A program made the position numbers and the translations under genes. From the NCBI GenBank assembly GCA_963765955.1, contig CAVXYA010000011.1, positions 62,001 through 126,000 on the forward strand: 64,000 nucleotides of DNA, given 5' to 3'. Origin of the DNA: JAXDMK01 sp963765955 (GTDB taxonomy: Bacteria > Actinomycetota > Acidimicrobiia > Acidimicrobiales > AC-14). Shown here piece by piece: positions 8,805-17,453 of the stretch; positions within the stretch are counted from its first letter, which is position 1; each line of letters begins with the position of its first letter. The notes under the pieces are model-generated. The model saw nothing but the letters and a program-made list of their open reading frames with translations. It did no database searches and had not been told where the DNA came from.

Positions 8805-9752
8805 GTGACCTTCCTCTCGGGGGTGCGGCTGTGGCTGCTGCTGGGCCTGGTCGGGCTGATCGTGGCCTACGTGCTCATGCAGGGCCGGCGCAAGAAGTAC
8901 GCCGTCCGCTTCACCAACCTGGCCCTGCTCGACGCCATCGCCCCCAAGCGGCCGGGGTGGCGCCGCCACGTCCCCGCCACCGCCTTCCTGCTGGCGCTGG
9001 GCTTCATGGTCACCGCCTTCGCCCAGCCCGCCCGTGACATCCGGGTGCCCCGGGAGCGGGCCACCGTGGTGATGGCCGTCGACGTGTCCCTGTCGATGGA
9101 GGCCACCGACGTCCAGCCCAACCGCATCGAGGCCGCCCAGCAGGCGGCTACCGAGTTCGTCGACCTGGTGCCCGCCCGCCTCAACCTCGGCCTGGTGGTG
9201 TTCTCCGGCGTGGCCCAGGTGATGGTGTCGCCCACCACCGACCACGAGCTGGTCAAGCGCAACCTGGAGAACATCATCCTCGGGCCCCGCACCGCCATCG
9301 GGGAGGCGGTCTTCGCCAGCCTCACCGCCATCGCCTCGGTGCCGACGGCACCCGGCCAGACGCCCCCGCCGGCCCGGATCGTGCTCATGTCCGACGGCGA
9401 GACCACCGTCGGCCGGTCCAACGACGTGGCCGCGGCCGCCGCCCTGGAGGCCAACGTGCCTGTGTCGACCATCGCCTTCGGCACCGACGACGGGTTCGTG
9501 TCGGTGGAGGGCCGCAGCATCCCCGTGCCCGTCAACCGGGAGGCGCTGGCCGCCCTGGCCGAGGCCACCCACGGCAGCGCCTTCGAGGCGGGGACGGCCA
9601 AGGAGCTGCGCGACGTGTACTCCGACATCGGCAGCTCCGTCGGCTACCGCACCGAGAAGCGGGAGATCACGTCGTGGTTCGTGGGGCTGGGCCTGTTCTT
9701 CGCCCTGGCCGCGGCCGCCGCCTCGCTGGTCTGGTTCTCCCGCCTGCCGTAG
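8805..9752 (+). CDS. VWA-domain membrane protein (BatA-like)
   Basis: 315 aa. Two N-terminal membrane segments (WLLLGLVGLIVAYVLMQG and the segment around residue 60), a von Willebrand factor A domain with the metal-ion-dependent adhesion motif DVSLSME near residue 91 and later LMSDGETT, and a C-terminal membrane helix (FVGLGLFFALAAAAAS). This is the BatA/YfbK-type architecture found with MoxR and DUF58 proteins. GTG start 18 bases after the DUF58 stop, probably one transcript with gpsA-moxR. Confidence 0.9.
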   Translation: MTFLSGVRLWLLLGLVGLIVAYVLMQGRRKKYAVRFTNLALLDAIAPKRPGWRRHVPATAFLLALGFMVTAFAQPARDIRVPRERATVVMAVDVSLSMEATDVQPNRIEAAQQAATEFVDLVPARLNLGLVVFSGVAQVMVSPTTDHELVKRNLENIILGPRTAIGEAVFASLTAIASVPTAPGQTPPPARIVLMSDGETTVGRSNDVAAAAALEANVPVSTIAFGTDDGFVSVEGRSIPVPVNREALAALAEATHGSAFEAGTAKELRDVYSDIGSSVGYRTEKREITSWFVGLGLFFALAAAAASLVWFSRLP

Positions 9753-9776
9753 CCGGTCGGTCGGCCCCGGCGACGG

Positions 9777-11141
9777 TCAGCGGGCGAGGTACTTCTTGAT
9801 GCAGTGGAGGGCGCCCAGGCGCATGGCGAAGGGGTGGAAGTCGCCCAGCTGGTGGACGGTGAAGCCGAGCGACTCCCAGGTCCGACGGTGGGCGGCGTCG
9901 GTGGTGGCCAGCTCCTCGAACGGAGGGTGCCCGTAGGTGGGCAGCCACACGTCGCGGGCCCGGCCGTCGATCTGCACCAGGCAGTTGTTCGACGTGGCGT
10001 GGTACCAGAACCGCTCGCCCGCCACCCGGACCGGCTGGCCGCCGACCTCGACGTCGAACTCGCCCCGGAAATCGACCGAGACGTACGGCAGGGGGGTGCG
10101 GCGCACGGAGAAGCCCAGGCGGCGGAGCTGATTGGCCACGGCGTCGAACTCGGACTGCAGGCCGTGGGCCACCGGCGGCCAACCCAGGGCCCGGTCGGCC
10201 AGGCCCGGATCGCCCACCAGCACCTGGTACTTGGCCTTGCGCCCGCCGGCGGCCCGCCCGGCCAGGGAGATGAACATGTCGATGTGGAAGATCGGCTGGC
10301 GGTCACCCCTCCCGGCGTCGACCGTCTCCAGCCACGGCTCGCCGTCGATCTCGATGATCGAGCTGACGGACCGGTTGGTGGGGCGGGAGGCGGGGAAGTG
10401 GAAGGCCCGGCCGGGGTCGAACTGCTCCCGGAACAACCCCTTGACGAAGCTCTCCTTGGCCCGGGCCGAGCCGTCGTGCGGAAAGTCCTCCACCGACCAG
10501 CGGGCGTCGAGGACGGCCACGCTGTCGTCGAGGTAGTCGGCTCCGACGAGGACGAAGTCGTCGCCGATGAGCACGTTGCCGCCCTGGAAGATGAGCGGGC
10601 TCTGGCTCGTCTCCATCGGGGTGGCCGTGGCCACCAGCTCCGCCACCTGGAAGTCGCCCACCCGTGGGAAGCGCTCCGGTTCGAGGAGGAACGTGACCGG
10701 CGGACGACGGTCGAGGTCTTCGACGACGACGAAGGCATCCTCCGCCCACACGGTGAAGGCGAGGGACTTGGGCGCCCGCAGGATGGTGGTGATGGCTGCC
10801 GGCGGACGGCGGGCGTCGGCGATGGCGGTGATCTCCTTCACCATCGTCGGGTGGGCCACGATCGTGACCTCGGTGGTCGGCGGCAGGCTGGCCAGCAGGC
10901 CGCCGTAGACGTTCTCGTACACCGCCGTGTCGTCCGGACCGTGGGTGGGATACCACAGGAGGATGTGGCCGATCGGTCCGTGAGCGGTGGAGACGAGCCG
11001 GGGCCGGGTGGGGAAGGCGGAGGGGGCCTCGATCGTGCGCCGGGCCTGCGGGGAGGCTTCGGAGGCGGCCCCGGCTGGCTTGGCGTTCCGGCGGGGGACG
11101 CCGGCGGGAGGAGGTGTCGATGGGGCGGGAGCGTTCCTCAC
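9777..11141 (-). CDS. Guanidino-group modifying enzyme (agmatine/peptidyl-arginine deiminase-like)
   Basis: 454 aa. Matches the pentein fold of agmatine and peptidylarginine deiminases through TVWAEDAFVV (Asp), FQGGNVLIGDDFVLVG, IFHIDMFISLAG (HxD) and a C-terminal GALHCIKKYL carrying the likely catalytic Cys. The segments are related to, but clearly unlike, those of characterised agmatine deiminases, so the substrate may differ. The GTG start overlaps the mannosidase stop as GTGA. That choice gives a ~45-residue Pro/Ala-rich leader before the conserved core, and no other in-frame start was seen in between. Whether it works with the mannosidase is unknown. Confidence 0.75.
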   Translation of the reverse strand: MRNAPAPSTPPPAGVPRRNAKPAGAASEASPQARRTIEAPSAFPTRPRLVSTAHGPIGHILLWYPTHGPDDTAVYENVYGGLLASLPPTTEVTIVAHPTMVKEITAIADARRPPAAITTILRAPKSLAFTVWAEDAFVVVEDLDRRPPVTFLLEPERFPRVGDFQVAELVATATPMETSQSPLIFQGGNVLIGDDFVLVGADYLDDSVAVLDARWSVEDFPHDGSARAKESFVKGLFREQFDPGRAFHFPASRPTNRSVSSIIEIDGEPWLETVDAGRGDRQPIFHIDMFISLAGRAAGGRKAKYQVLVGDPGLADRALGWPPVAHGLQSEFDAVANQLRRLGFSVRRTPLPYVSVDFRGEFDVEVGGQPVRVAGERFWYHATSNNCLVQIDGRARDVWLPTYGHPPFEELATTDAAHRRTWESLGFTVHQLGDFHPFAMRLGALHCIKKYLAR

Positions 11142-13853
11142 GGTCGAGAAGGGTCGAGGTGGACGGTGGCGATGCCCCATGGGCGGAGCGGGAACGAGCC
11201 GGTCACCGGCTCGAGGGGACGGTCGCGCAGGTCGACCAGCCATCCGGCACGGCCCCCGAGGTCGACGGTGGCCTTCTCGTCGCTCGGGTTGAACACCCGC
11301 ACCTCGAGCCGGTTGCCGGGCATCCGGCGCCGCACCGCCGACACCTGGGCGCCGGTGACGGACAGGGCCGACCCGGTGGCCGGGCGGGAACCGGCGCCCG
11401 ATCCGGCGGTCACCAGCAGCGGGAGGAAGGCGTCGTCGACCAGGGCGTAAGGGTCGGTATCTCCCACCGCCACCGCGTAGCGCACGACGTGGCGGCCGGG
11501 CATCTGGGCGTCGGGGACGGGCAGGGGCGGGCCGGCCGGCAGGGGGCGGTAGGCCAGGTACGTGCCCGACAGCACGCCGACGCCGCGCAGCAGGGTGAGG
11601 GCGAGGGCCTTGCCGTCGTCGACCAGCTCGTACTCGAGCAGCCCCTCGTGGACGATGGTGAGACCCCCGGCGGACACGAACCGTCGGGACGGGAACGTCG
11701 GCAGCCCCCGCTCGGTGAGCCCGCCCTCGGCCAGGAGGCCCCGCTCCACGGTGCCGAAGGCGCACTCGGCCCGGGTGGTCGTCGCCGGCTCCGGCAGAGG
11801 GAACCAGGCCCGCAGCCGGTGGTCGCGGCAGGGGTTGTCGAAGGTGGTGGTGACCCGCACCAGGCGCTCCCCGGCCCGCAGCTCGAGCCGGGTGGACACC
11901 TCCACCCGCCGCTGGCCGATCCGGTCCCGGCCCTTGTGCAGGCGTTCCGGCCACTCGAAGGTGCGCACCACGTGGAGGGCGGCCCGGAGCGGTCCGTTCT
12001 CCTGGATCTCGACGGCCACCGACGTGGGGGCGTCGATCGCGATGTCCCCCTCCGGGGGCGAGTAGTTGTAGGTGTCGCCGGCGTCGGCGTCGTCGACGAG
12101 GAGGTCGAGACCCTTCAGGCCGTCGATGGAGAACGTGCCTTCGACCGGGTCGACCGCCACCGCGACCAGCCCGTTGGCGAGGGAGCAGGCCGCATCTTCG
12201 CCGACGGTGGCCACCACCGAGTCGATGAGGGGACGGTCGGTGTCGGCGGAAGGCGGGCCCGCCGTCGTCGGGTCGGGTGGCCACGCCTGCCAGCCGTACC
12301 CGGGCAGGTCGTCGGCCCGCACCAGCACCCGCCGGTAGGGCTCGTGCTCGATGCGTACGTGGACCATCTCGCGGCGGCGGGCGCCGGCCCGGGCGTAGAG
12401 GTCGGCGATCGTCGAGGCCTGGATGGGGTCGGGGGCCGCTGGTCGGGGGCCGGTGCGCAGCACCACGTCGAGGCCGGACTCGTCGTCGGAGACCTCCACC
12501 CCGACGACGGCGCCGCCCCACGCCGCCTCGTCGTTGGCGATCTGACCCAGGAGGATGCCCAGCTGGCCGCCGGCCACCACCCGCTCGCTGGCCGAGCCGG
12601 CACGCTCGCCGACGACCTGGCCCTCTTCCACCTGGCCGGCACCGGGGAGCAGCAGCTCCACCAGCCCGCCGCGGGTGCGGGGCGACGGGTTCACGATCAC
12701 CGGTCCGGGCACCGCCATCGACGACCCCAGGCAGTCCAGTGCCCGCGCCGTCACCGCCTCGGCCAGGTGGGTCGCCTCCGAGTAGCGGACGAGCACCGCC
12801 GCCACCACGTCGTCGGCCGAGCAGGCGCACACCGAGTCGTGGGCCGCGTTGCGCACCACCTCGGTCCAGGCCTGGCGGAGGGCGGCATCGACCCCGCCCG
12901 CGTCGGCATCGCGGTCGCCGTCGGCGGCGAAGAGGGCCGACAGCGGCTCGGCCACCCGCTCGAGGGCCCGTTCGGCCCGGGCCGCGGCCTGCTTGACGTC
13001 GACCCGGTTGGACGCCACCCCCATGAGCAGGTTGGCCCTCGCCCCCGACCGCAGCTCGCCCGTCCACGAGGGCAGTCCCACCACCGACGCCCCGGCCAGG
13101 TACTTGCTCAAGCGACGTGATCTCCAGGCGGTGGTCGTCGGTGAGGCCGTCGGCCTCGGCCACCACCCGGCCGAGGTGAGGTTGCAGCCGCTGGTGGTCG
13201 CCGCCGTTCATCCACAGGAGGGGGGCGTCGGGGGCCAGCAGCGCCCCCAGCTCGGCCTCGTGGGCCCGGATGCGCTCGACCAGGGCCTTGGCGTCGTCGG
13301 GGATGGCCGCCCCGTTCCCGTAGCCGACGGGAAGGTACTCGGCCCGCACGCCCGACCCGTCCGGCGCCCGCCACCAGAAGGCGGTGCGGTTGACCGCAGC
13401 CGGGACCCCCCGCCACACCACGGCGTGGTCGAACCCGGCCTGGCGCAGGATCTGGGGCATCTGGGCCACGTGGCCGAACATGTCGGGCAGGTAGCCGAGC
13501 TCCATCGCCCCCCCGAAGGCGGCCGCCCGCTCGACGCCCGTCTGCAGGTTGCGGACGAGGGTCTCGCCCGACACCAGGAACTCGTCGGGCAGCACGTACC
13601 AGGGCCCCACCGAGATGCGACCGGCGGCGGCCAGCCGGCGCAGGCGGGGCTCGGCCTCGGGCCGCACCGCCAGGTAGTCGTCGACCGCCGCCATCTGCCC
13701 GTCGAGCAGGAAGTGGGGGACCGACGGGTCGGTCTCGAGTCGGTCGAGGACCTCGTCGAGCACCTCCACCAGCCGCATCCGGAACGTCTGGAAGGGCTGG
13801 TACCACTCCCGGTCCCAATGGGTATGGGGCACGATGGCCACGGTCCTCGCCAT
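11138..13853 (-). CDS. GH38 alpha-mannosidase (frameshifted)
   Basis: About 905 aa when read across a one-base shift near 13108. The N-terminal part (ATG at 13853) has VPHTHWDREWY, LPDMFGHVAQMPQ (nucleophile Asp) and WMNGGDHQ, the zinc and catalytic motifs of glycoside hydrolase family 38. It stops making sense after DHRLEITSL. The homology resumes in the next frame with SKYLAGASVVGLPSWTGEL and runs to the stop at 11138 (central three-helix region and beta-sandwich domains). Bacterial GH38 enzymes trim alpha-mannosides or act on mannosylglycerate-type compounds. The preceding TAGCCT hexamer suggests a leaderless transcript. The shift is probably a sequence error, since the whole remainder is well conserved. 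Confidence 0.85.
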
Positions 13854-13860
13854 GGTGGCG

Positions 13861-13866
13861 AGGCTA
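13861..13866 (-). promoter_or_regulatory. -10 element of the alpha-mannosidase (TAGCCT)
   Basis: TAGCCT on the minus strand, seven bases before the ATG. Its TAG is also the stop codon of the upstream Clp-N gene. Confidence 0.45.
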
Positions 13867-14968
13867 CGCGGGGGGCGGCCCCGATGGTGGGATGGCACGG
13901 GGGACGGCCAGCACCTCGTCGACGATGGCCCGCAGGTCGATGTGGGCCTTGGCGATCACCCGGTCTCCCGTGCCGATGCAGTTGACCCATCCCGGTCGAG
14001 TCGGGTGCCGTTGCCGTACCGCGGCCGCCACCTCGTCCACCCGGTCGGCGGGGACGGAGACCCACTCGCCCCACGGGGCGCGGTCGGGCTCGGGGATGGG
14101 CACCGCCGGCACCCGGACCCCGATGGCGACGAGGGCCGCCACCAGGGCCGGGCCCGACGATCCGTGGTCCTCGATGGGATACTGCTGCTGGCCGTCGTCC
14201 TGCCACAGATAGGCGACCAGGCCGTCGGTCGAGCGCACCACCCCGTCGCCCAGGGTGGCGGCCAGCCCCTCGGCGGCGGCGAAGACCTGGCGGACGCGCG
14301 GGATTAGGGGGAGCCCTGGTCGGGTCTACCGGCGCCGGGAGGGGCGGGTCCATCCCGTCGAACATCGTCGACACCCGGGCCGCCTGGATCTCGTGGCTGA
14401 GGCCTGCGTCCCGGAGCAGGCGGCCCGCCCGGTCGTCCGGCTCATCCGCGAGAAGGGCCAGCAGCAGGTGCTCGTGGCCGGTGAAGCCGTGACCCAGGGC
14501 CACCGCCTCCTGCTCCGCCGGCGGCGCCAGGGGGTTGGCCGATGGAGCTTCCGGGCACGAGCCGGCCGAGGGGCCCGACCCCGTCGAGCGACCCGGCGAC
14601 GGTCGTGGCCCCGCGCCGCCAGCACCCTCGACGCCACCCCCGCCGGGTCCCACACGAGGGCGGCCCATACGTGCTCCGACTCCGACTGGGTCGCGCCCGT
14701 GCCCAGGGCGAAGCCGGTCGCCCGCCCTAGGACCTCGTGGTACGTGGGGGCCGACAGGCAGCCGGATCCGACCCACTCGTCGGGCACCGGCCGGCCGTCC
14801 CGCTCGATATCGGCGACGATCGTGTCCCGCGCCACGTCGTGGGTGAGGCCGAGGACACGGCGCCTCCGCCAGCAGGTGCAGGAGGACGTGCTCCTCGCCG
14901 CACCAGGTGTGCCCGAGGGCCATGGCCTCGTCGAACGCGCCCCGCAGGAAGATGCCCATGCCCACCAT
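13864..14968 (-). pseudogene. Clp N-terminal repeat protein, broken by several frameshifts
   Basis: Homology to the ClpA/ClpC N-domain (MGIFLRGAFDEAMALGHTW, GEEHVLLHLLAEA) starts in one frame and continues in others. The second piece is VLGLTHDVARDTIV (shift near 14860), then TTVAGSLDGVGPLG in a third frame, then EQEAVALGHGFTGHEHLLLA (the second Clp-N repeat, shifts near 14590 and 14540). The last piece is PRVRQVFAAAEGL to the stop (shift near 14325). With four or more shifts in 1.1 kb it is either a decaying gene or an exceptionally error-rich stretch. The C-terminal ~150 residues after the second repeat are not recognised. No ATPase domain is present, so the product resembles stand-alone ClpS/ClpN-like adaptors. 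Confidence 0.55.
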
Positions 14969-14993
14969 GGTGGCACCGCCGAGGGCCGCTGGC

Positions 14994-14999
14994 TACGCT
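14994..14999 (+). promoter_or_regulatory. -10 element of the cupin gene (TACGCT)
   Basis: TACGCT followed by seven bases and the GTG start at 15007; leaderless layout. Confidence 0.45.
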
Positions 15000-15006
15000 C
15001 GCCGGC

Positions 15007-15387
15007 GTGCCCACGCTGATCCCGTCACCGACCCGCGTCGAGGCGGCCGGCAACAAGCCCAAGCTGATCGACGAGTACGTCGGCCGCCTCAACAGCGGCC
15101 ACCAGGCGGTGAGCGTGGCCCACATGCGATCGCCGGGCGGATGGGTCGAGCCTGGCCAGACGCCGGAGTTCGACGAGTTCACGGTCGTGCTTGCCGGGCG
15201 GCTGCGGGTGACCAGCGCCGAGGGCGACCTCGACATCGTCGCCGGCCAGGCCGTGTCCGTACCCGCGGGGGAGTGGGTCAGGTACTCGACGCCCGACGCC
15301 GAAGGGGCGGAGTACGTGGCCGTCTGCCTGCCCGCCTTCGCCCCCGACCTCGTCCACCGCGACGACGACGGAGGGCCGGCCGCGTAA
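15007..15387 (+). CDS. Cupin-domain protein
   Basis: 126 aa single-domain beta-barrel protein. The cupin core is EFDEFTVVLAGRLRVTS followed by GQAVSVPAGEWVRYS. The usual motif-1 histidines are largely absent, so metal binding is doubtful. GTG start preceded by TACGCT at seven bases. Longer upstream reading is only the reverse of the Clp-N gene. Followed closely by the RpiB-like gene and selD; a shared function is not evident. Confidence 0.8.
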   Translation: MPTLIPSPTRVEAAGNKPKLIDEYVGRLNSGHQAVSVAHMRSPGGWVEPGQTPEFDEFTVVLAGRLRVTSAEGDLDIVAGQAVSVPAGEWVRYSTPDAEGAEYVAVCLPAFAPDLVHRDDDGGPAA

Positions 15388-15402
15388 CCCCACCGGGGCG
15401 CT

Positions 15403-15408
15403 TATCGT
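15403..15408 (+). promoter_or_regulatory. -10 element of the RpiB-like gene (TATCGT)
   Basis: TATCGT, seven bases, then ATG at 15416, giving a probable leaderless rpiB-selD transcript. Confidence 0.45.
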
Positions 15409-15415
15409 CGCCCTG

Positions 15416-15826
15416 ATGCGCATCGCCTTCGGAACCGACGAGCGGACACCGGTCACCGACGAGATCGTGGCGGCCCTCGCCGAGGGTGGCCACGAGGTCG
15501 TCGAGCGGCTGGAGGACGAGCCGTGGCCCGACGTCGGCCGGTCGGTGGGGGAGGCTGTCGCCTCGGGCCGGGCCGACCGGGGCGTGGTCTGCTGCTGGAC
15601 CGGCACCGGCGTGTCGATGGCGGCCAACAAGGTCCCCGGGGTGCGGGCCGCCCTCTGCACCGACGCCGAGACGGCTCGTGGCGCCCGCCGGTGGAACGAC
15701 GCCAACGTGCTGGCCATGGGTCTGCGGCTGACGTCGCCCACCGTGGCCCGGGAGATGCTCGACGCCTTCCTCGCCACCGATGCCGACCCGTCCGAAGCCG
15801 ACACCATCGCCAAGGTGGAGCAATGA
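15416..15826 (+). CDS. RpiB/LacA/LacB-family protein
   Basis: 136 aa. Opens MRIAFGTDER and carries VVCCWTGTGVSMAANK, the anion-binding and active-site Cys/Gly-rich loop of RpiB-type sugar-phosphate isomerases, followed by ALCTDAETARGAR and NDANVLAMG. It is a little shorter than true ribose-5-phosphate isomerase B. Such paralogues often act on other sugars, so the substrate is open. The stop overlaps the selD start as ATGA. Confidence 0.85.
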   Translation: MRIAFGTDERTPVTDEIVAALAEGGHEVVERLEDEPWPDVGRSVGEAVASGRADRGVVCCWTGTGVSMAANKVPGVRAALCTDAETARGARRWNDANVLAMGLRLTSPTVAREMLDAFLATDADPSEADTIAKVEQ

Positions 15827-16836
15827 CCCTCGTCGACATCAGGCTCACCGAGTGGACGTCGTGCGGCGGGTGCGCGGCCAAGTGGGGCGCGGCGCCTCTA
15901 GCCGGTCTCCTCCGCGCCCTCGTGGCCGACAACGCCGACCCCTCGCTGCTGGTCGGGCTGGCCCCGTTCGACGACGCCGCCGTCTACCGCCTGTCCGACG
16001 ACGCGGCCCTGGTCTCGACCACCGACTTCTTCCCGCCGCTGGTCGACGACCCGTCCGACTTTGGGGCCATCGCTGCGGCCAACGCCTGCAGCGACGTCTT
16101 CGCCATGGGCGGCCGGGTGGTGCTGGCCCTCAACATCTCCGCCTTCCCCGAGCGCATGCCGGTGGAGGCGGTGGCCGCCATCCTGGCCGCCGCCGCCGAG
16201 GTGGTCACGGAGGCGGGGGGGACGGTCGCCGGCGGCCACACCATCCGCTCCGAGGAGCCCATCTTCGGGCTGGCCGTGCAGGGCCTGGTGCACCCCGACC
16301 GGGTGTGGACCAAGGCCGGGGCCAGACCGGGCGACGTCCTCCTGCTCTCCAAGCCCGTCGGCACCGGCATCCTCCTGGCCGGGGGTGGCGCCGACGACAA
16401 GGCCGCCGCCATCGTGGTCATGCGCCGGCTCAACCGGGGGGCGGCGGAGGCGCTCTCGGCCCTCGACGACCCGCCCCACGCCGTCACCGACGTGACCGGT
16501 TTCGGGCTGCTGGGCCATGCGTGGGAGATGGCCGAGCGGTCGGGGGCGACGCTGGAGGTCAACACGTCGGCCCTTCCCCTGTACGCGGGCGCCCTGGCCG
16601 CGGCCGAGGCCGGCGTGCGCACCGGGGGCGACACCCGCAACCGGGCCCACCTGGAGGGCCGGGTGGCGTCGTCGGTGCCGGCGGCCATGGAGGCTCTGGC
16701 CTACGACCCCCAGACGTCGGGGGGGCTCCTGGCCGCGGTGGCACCGTCGTCGGCCGCCGATGACGGCCTGGCCGCGGCCGGGTTCGTGGCCATCGGCCGG
16801 GTGGTCGAGGGGCCGGCCGGCGTCCGCCTGCTGTAA
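15823..16836 (+). CDS. selD: Selenide, water dikinase
   Basis: 337 aa. Makes selenophosphate from selenide and ATP, the selenium donor for selenocysteine and 2-selenouridine. The active-site segment is SCGGCAAKWG (Cys and Lys), followed by DDAAVY, TTDFFPPLVDDP, the Gly-rich TVAGGHTIRSEEP, VTDVTGFGLLGH and the C-terminal DPQTSGGLL, all hallmark SelD/PurM-fold motifs. The active site uses Cys rather than a UGA-encoded Sec. No selA, selB, selU or tRNA-Sec lies in the window. ATG overlaps the preceding stop by four bases. Confidence 0.94.
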   Translation: MTLVDIRLTEWTSCGGCAAKWGAAPLAGLLRALVADNADPSLLVGLAPFDDAAVYRLSDDAALVSTTDFFPPLVDDPSDFGAIAAANACSDVFAMGGRVVLALNISAFPERMPVEAVAAILAAAAEVVTEAGGTVAGGHTIRSEEPIFGLAVQGLVHPDRVWTKAGARPGDVLLLSKPVGTGILLAGGGADDKAAAIVVMRRLNRGAAEALSALDDPPHAVTDVTGFGLLGHAWEMAERSGATLEVNTSALPLYAGALAAAEAGVRTGGDTRNRAHLEGRVASSVPAAMEALAYDPQTSGGLLAAVAPSSAADDGLAAAGFVAIGRVVEGPAGVRLL

Positions 16837-16904
16837 CAAGGGGGCGTCGCGGGTCGATCTACCTATCCTGGGGCTCTCTGCCCGTCGACGGATCGGAGTA
16901 GCCC

Positions 16905-17426
16905 ATGCTGGCGGCCAGAGGTGTCGTAGGGCTCGTGCTGCTCGCGCTGTGGCTCTACTGCATCATCGACGTGATCACCACCGACGAGTCGACGGTGCGC
17001 CACCTGCCCAAGATGGTGTGGCTGCTCATCGTCATCTTCCTGCCCGACATCGGCTCGATCGTCTGGCTGGTGGCGGGACGCCCGGAGAAGGCCAGCTTCC
17101 GCATCGGCGACCCCGGGTACCGCCCGACCAAGCGGCCCCTCGGCGCCGAGGACAGACCCGATTTCGGCGTCGACCTCGGCAACCTGAGCCCGCCGGTGCG
17201 GGAGCGGGAGGAGCGGGCCCAGCACCACCTGCGGGAGGAGCAGCTGCGGCGGCGGGAGGACGAGCTGGCCCGCAAGGAGCGGGAGGCGGAGCTCAAGCGG
17301 CAGGAGGACGAGCTGGTGCGCCGGGAAAAGGAGATCCTCGCCGACCCGCCGCCGCCTGCCGAGCGCACCCCGCCGGACCCCCCCGCCGACCCGCCGACCA
17401 ACCCCCCGAGCAATCCCGCCGGCTAG
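16905..17426 (+). CDS. PLDc_N (phospholipase D nuclease N-terminal) membrane protein with charged tail
   Basis: 173 aa. Two N-terminal membrane segments (GVVGLVLLALWLYCIIDVI and MVWLLIVIFLPDIGSIVWLV) form the PLDc_N domain, with the typical KMVW, LPDIG and WLVAGRP motifs. A long Glu/Arg-rich coiled-coil-like region (residues about 105-145) and a Pro-rich end follow. Widespread in Actinobacteria, function unknown. A TATCCT hexamer near 16862 may be its promoter. Confidence 0.85.
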   Translation: MLAARGVVGLVLLALWLYCIIDVITTDESTVRHLPKMVWLLIVIFLPDIGSIVWLVAGRPEKASFRIGDPGYRPTKRPLGAEDRPDFGVDLGNLSPPVREREERAQHHLREEQLRRREDELARKEREAELKRQEDELVRREKEILADPPPPAERTPPDPPADPPTNPPSNPAG

Positions 17427-17453
17427 CCCCCTCGGGGGGTCCAAGCTGGAGCG

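Noticed and set aside
9777..13898. A single 1,373-codon protein joining mannosidase N-terminus to the guanidino enzyme
   Set aside because: The middle is an out-of-frame shadow of the real mannosidase C-terminus; conserved parts belong to two genes separated by a GTGA overlap.
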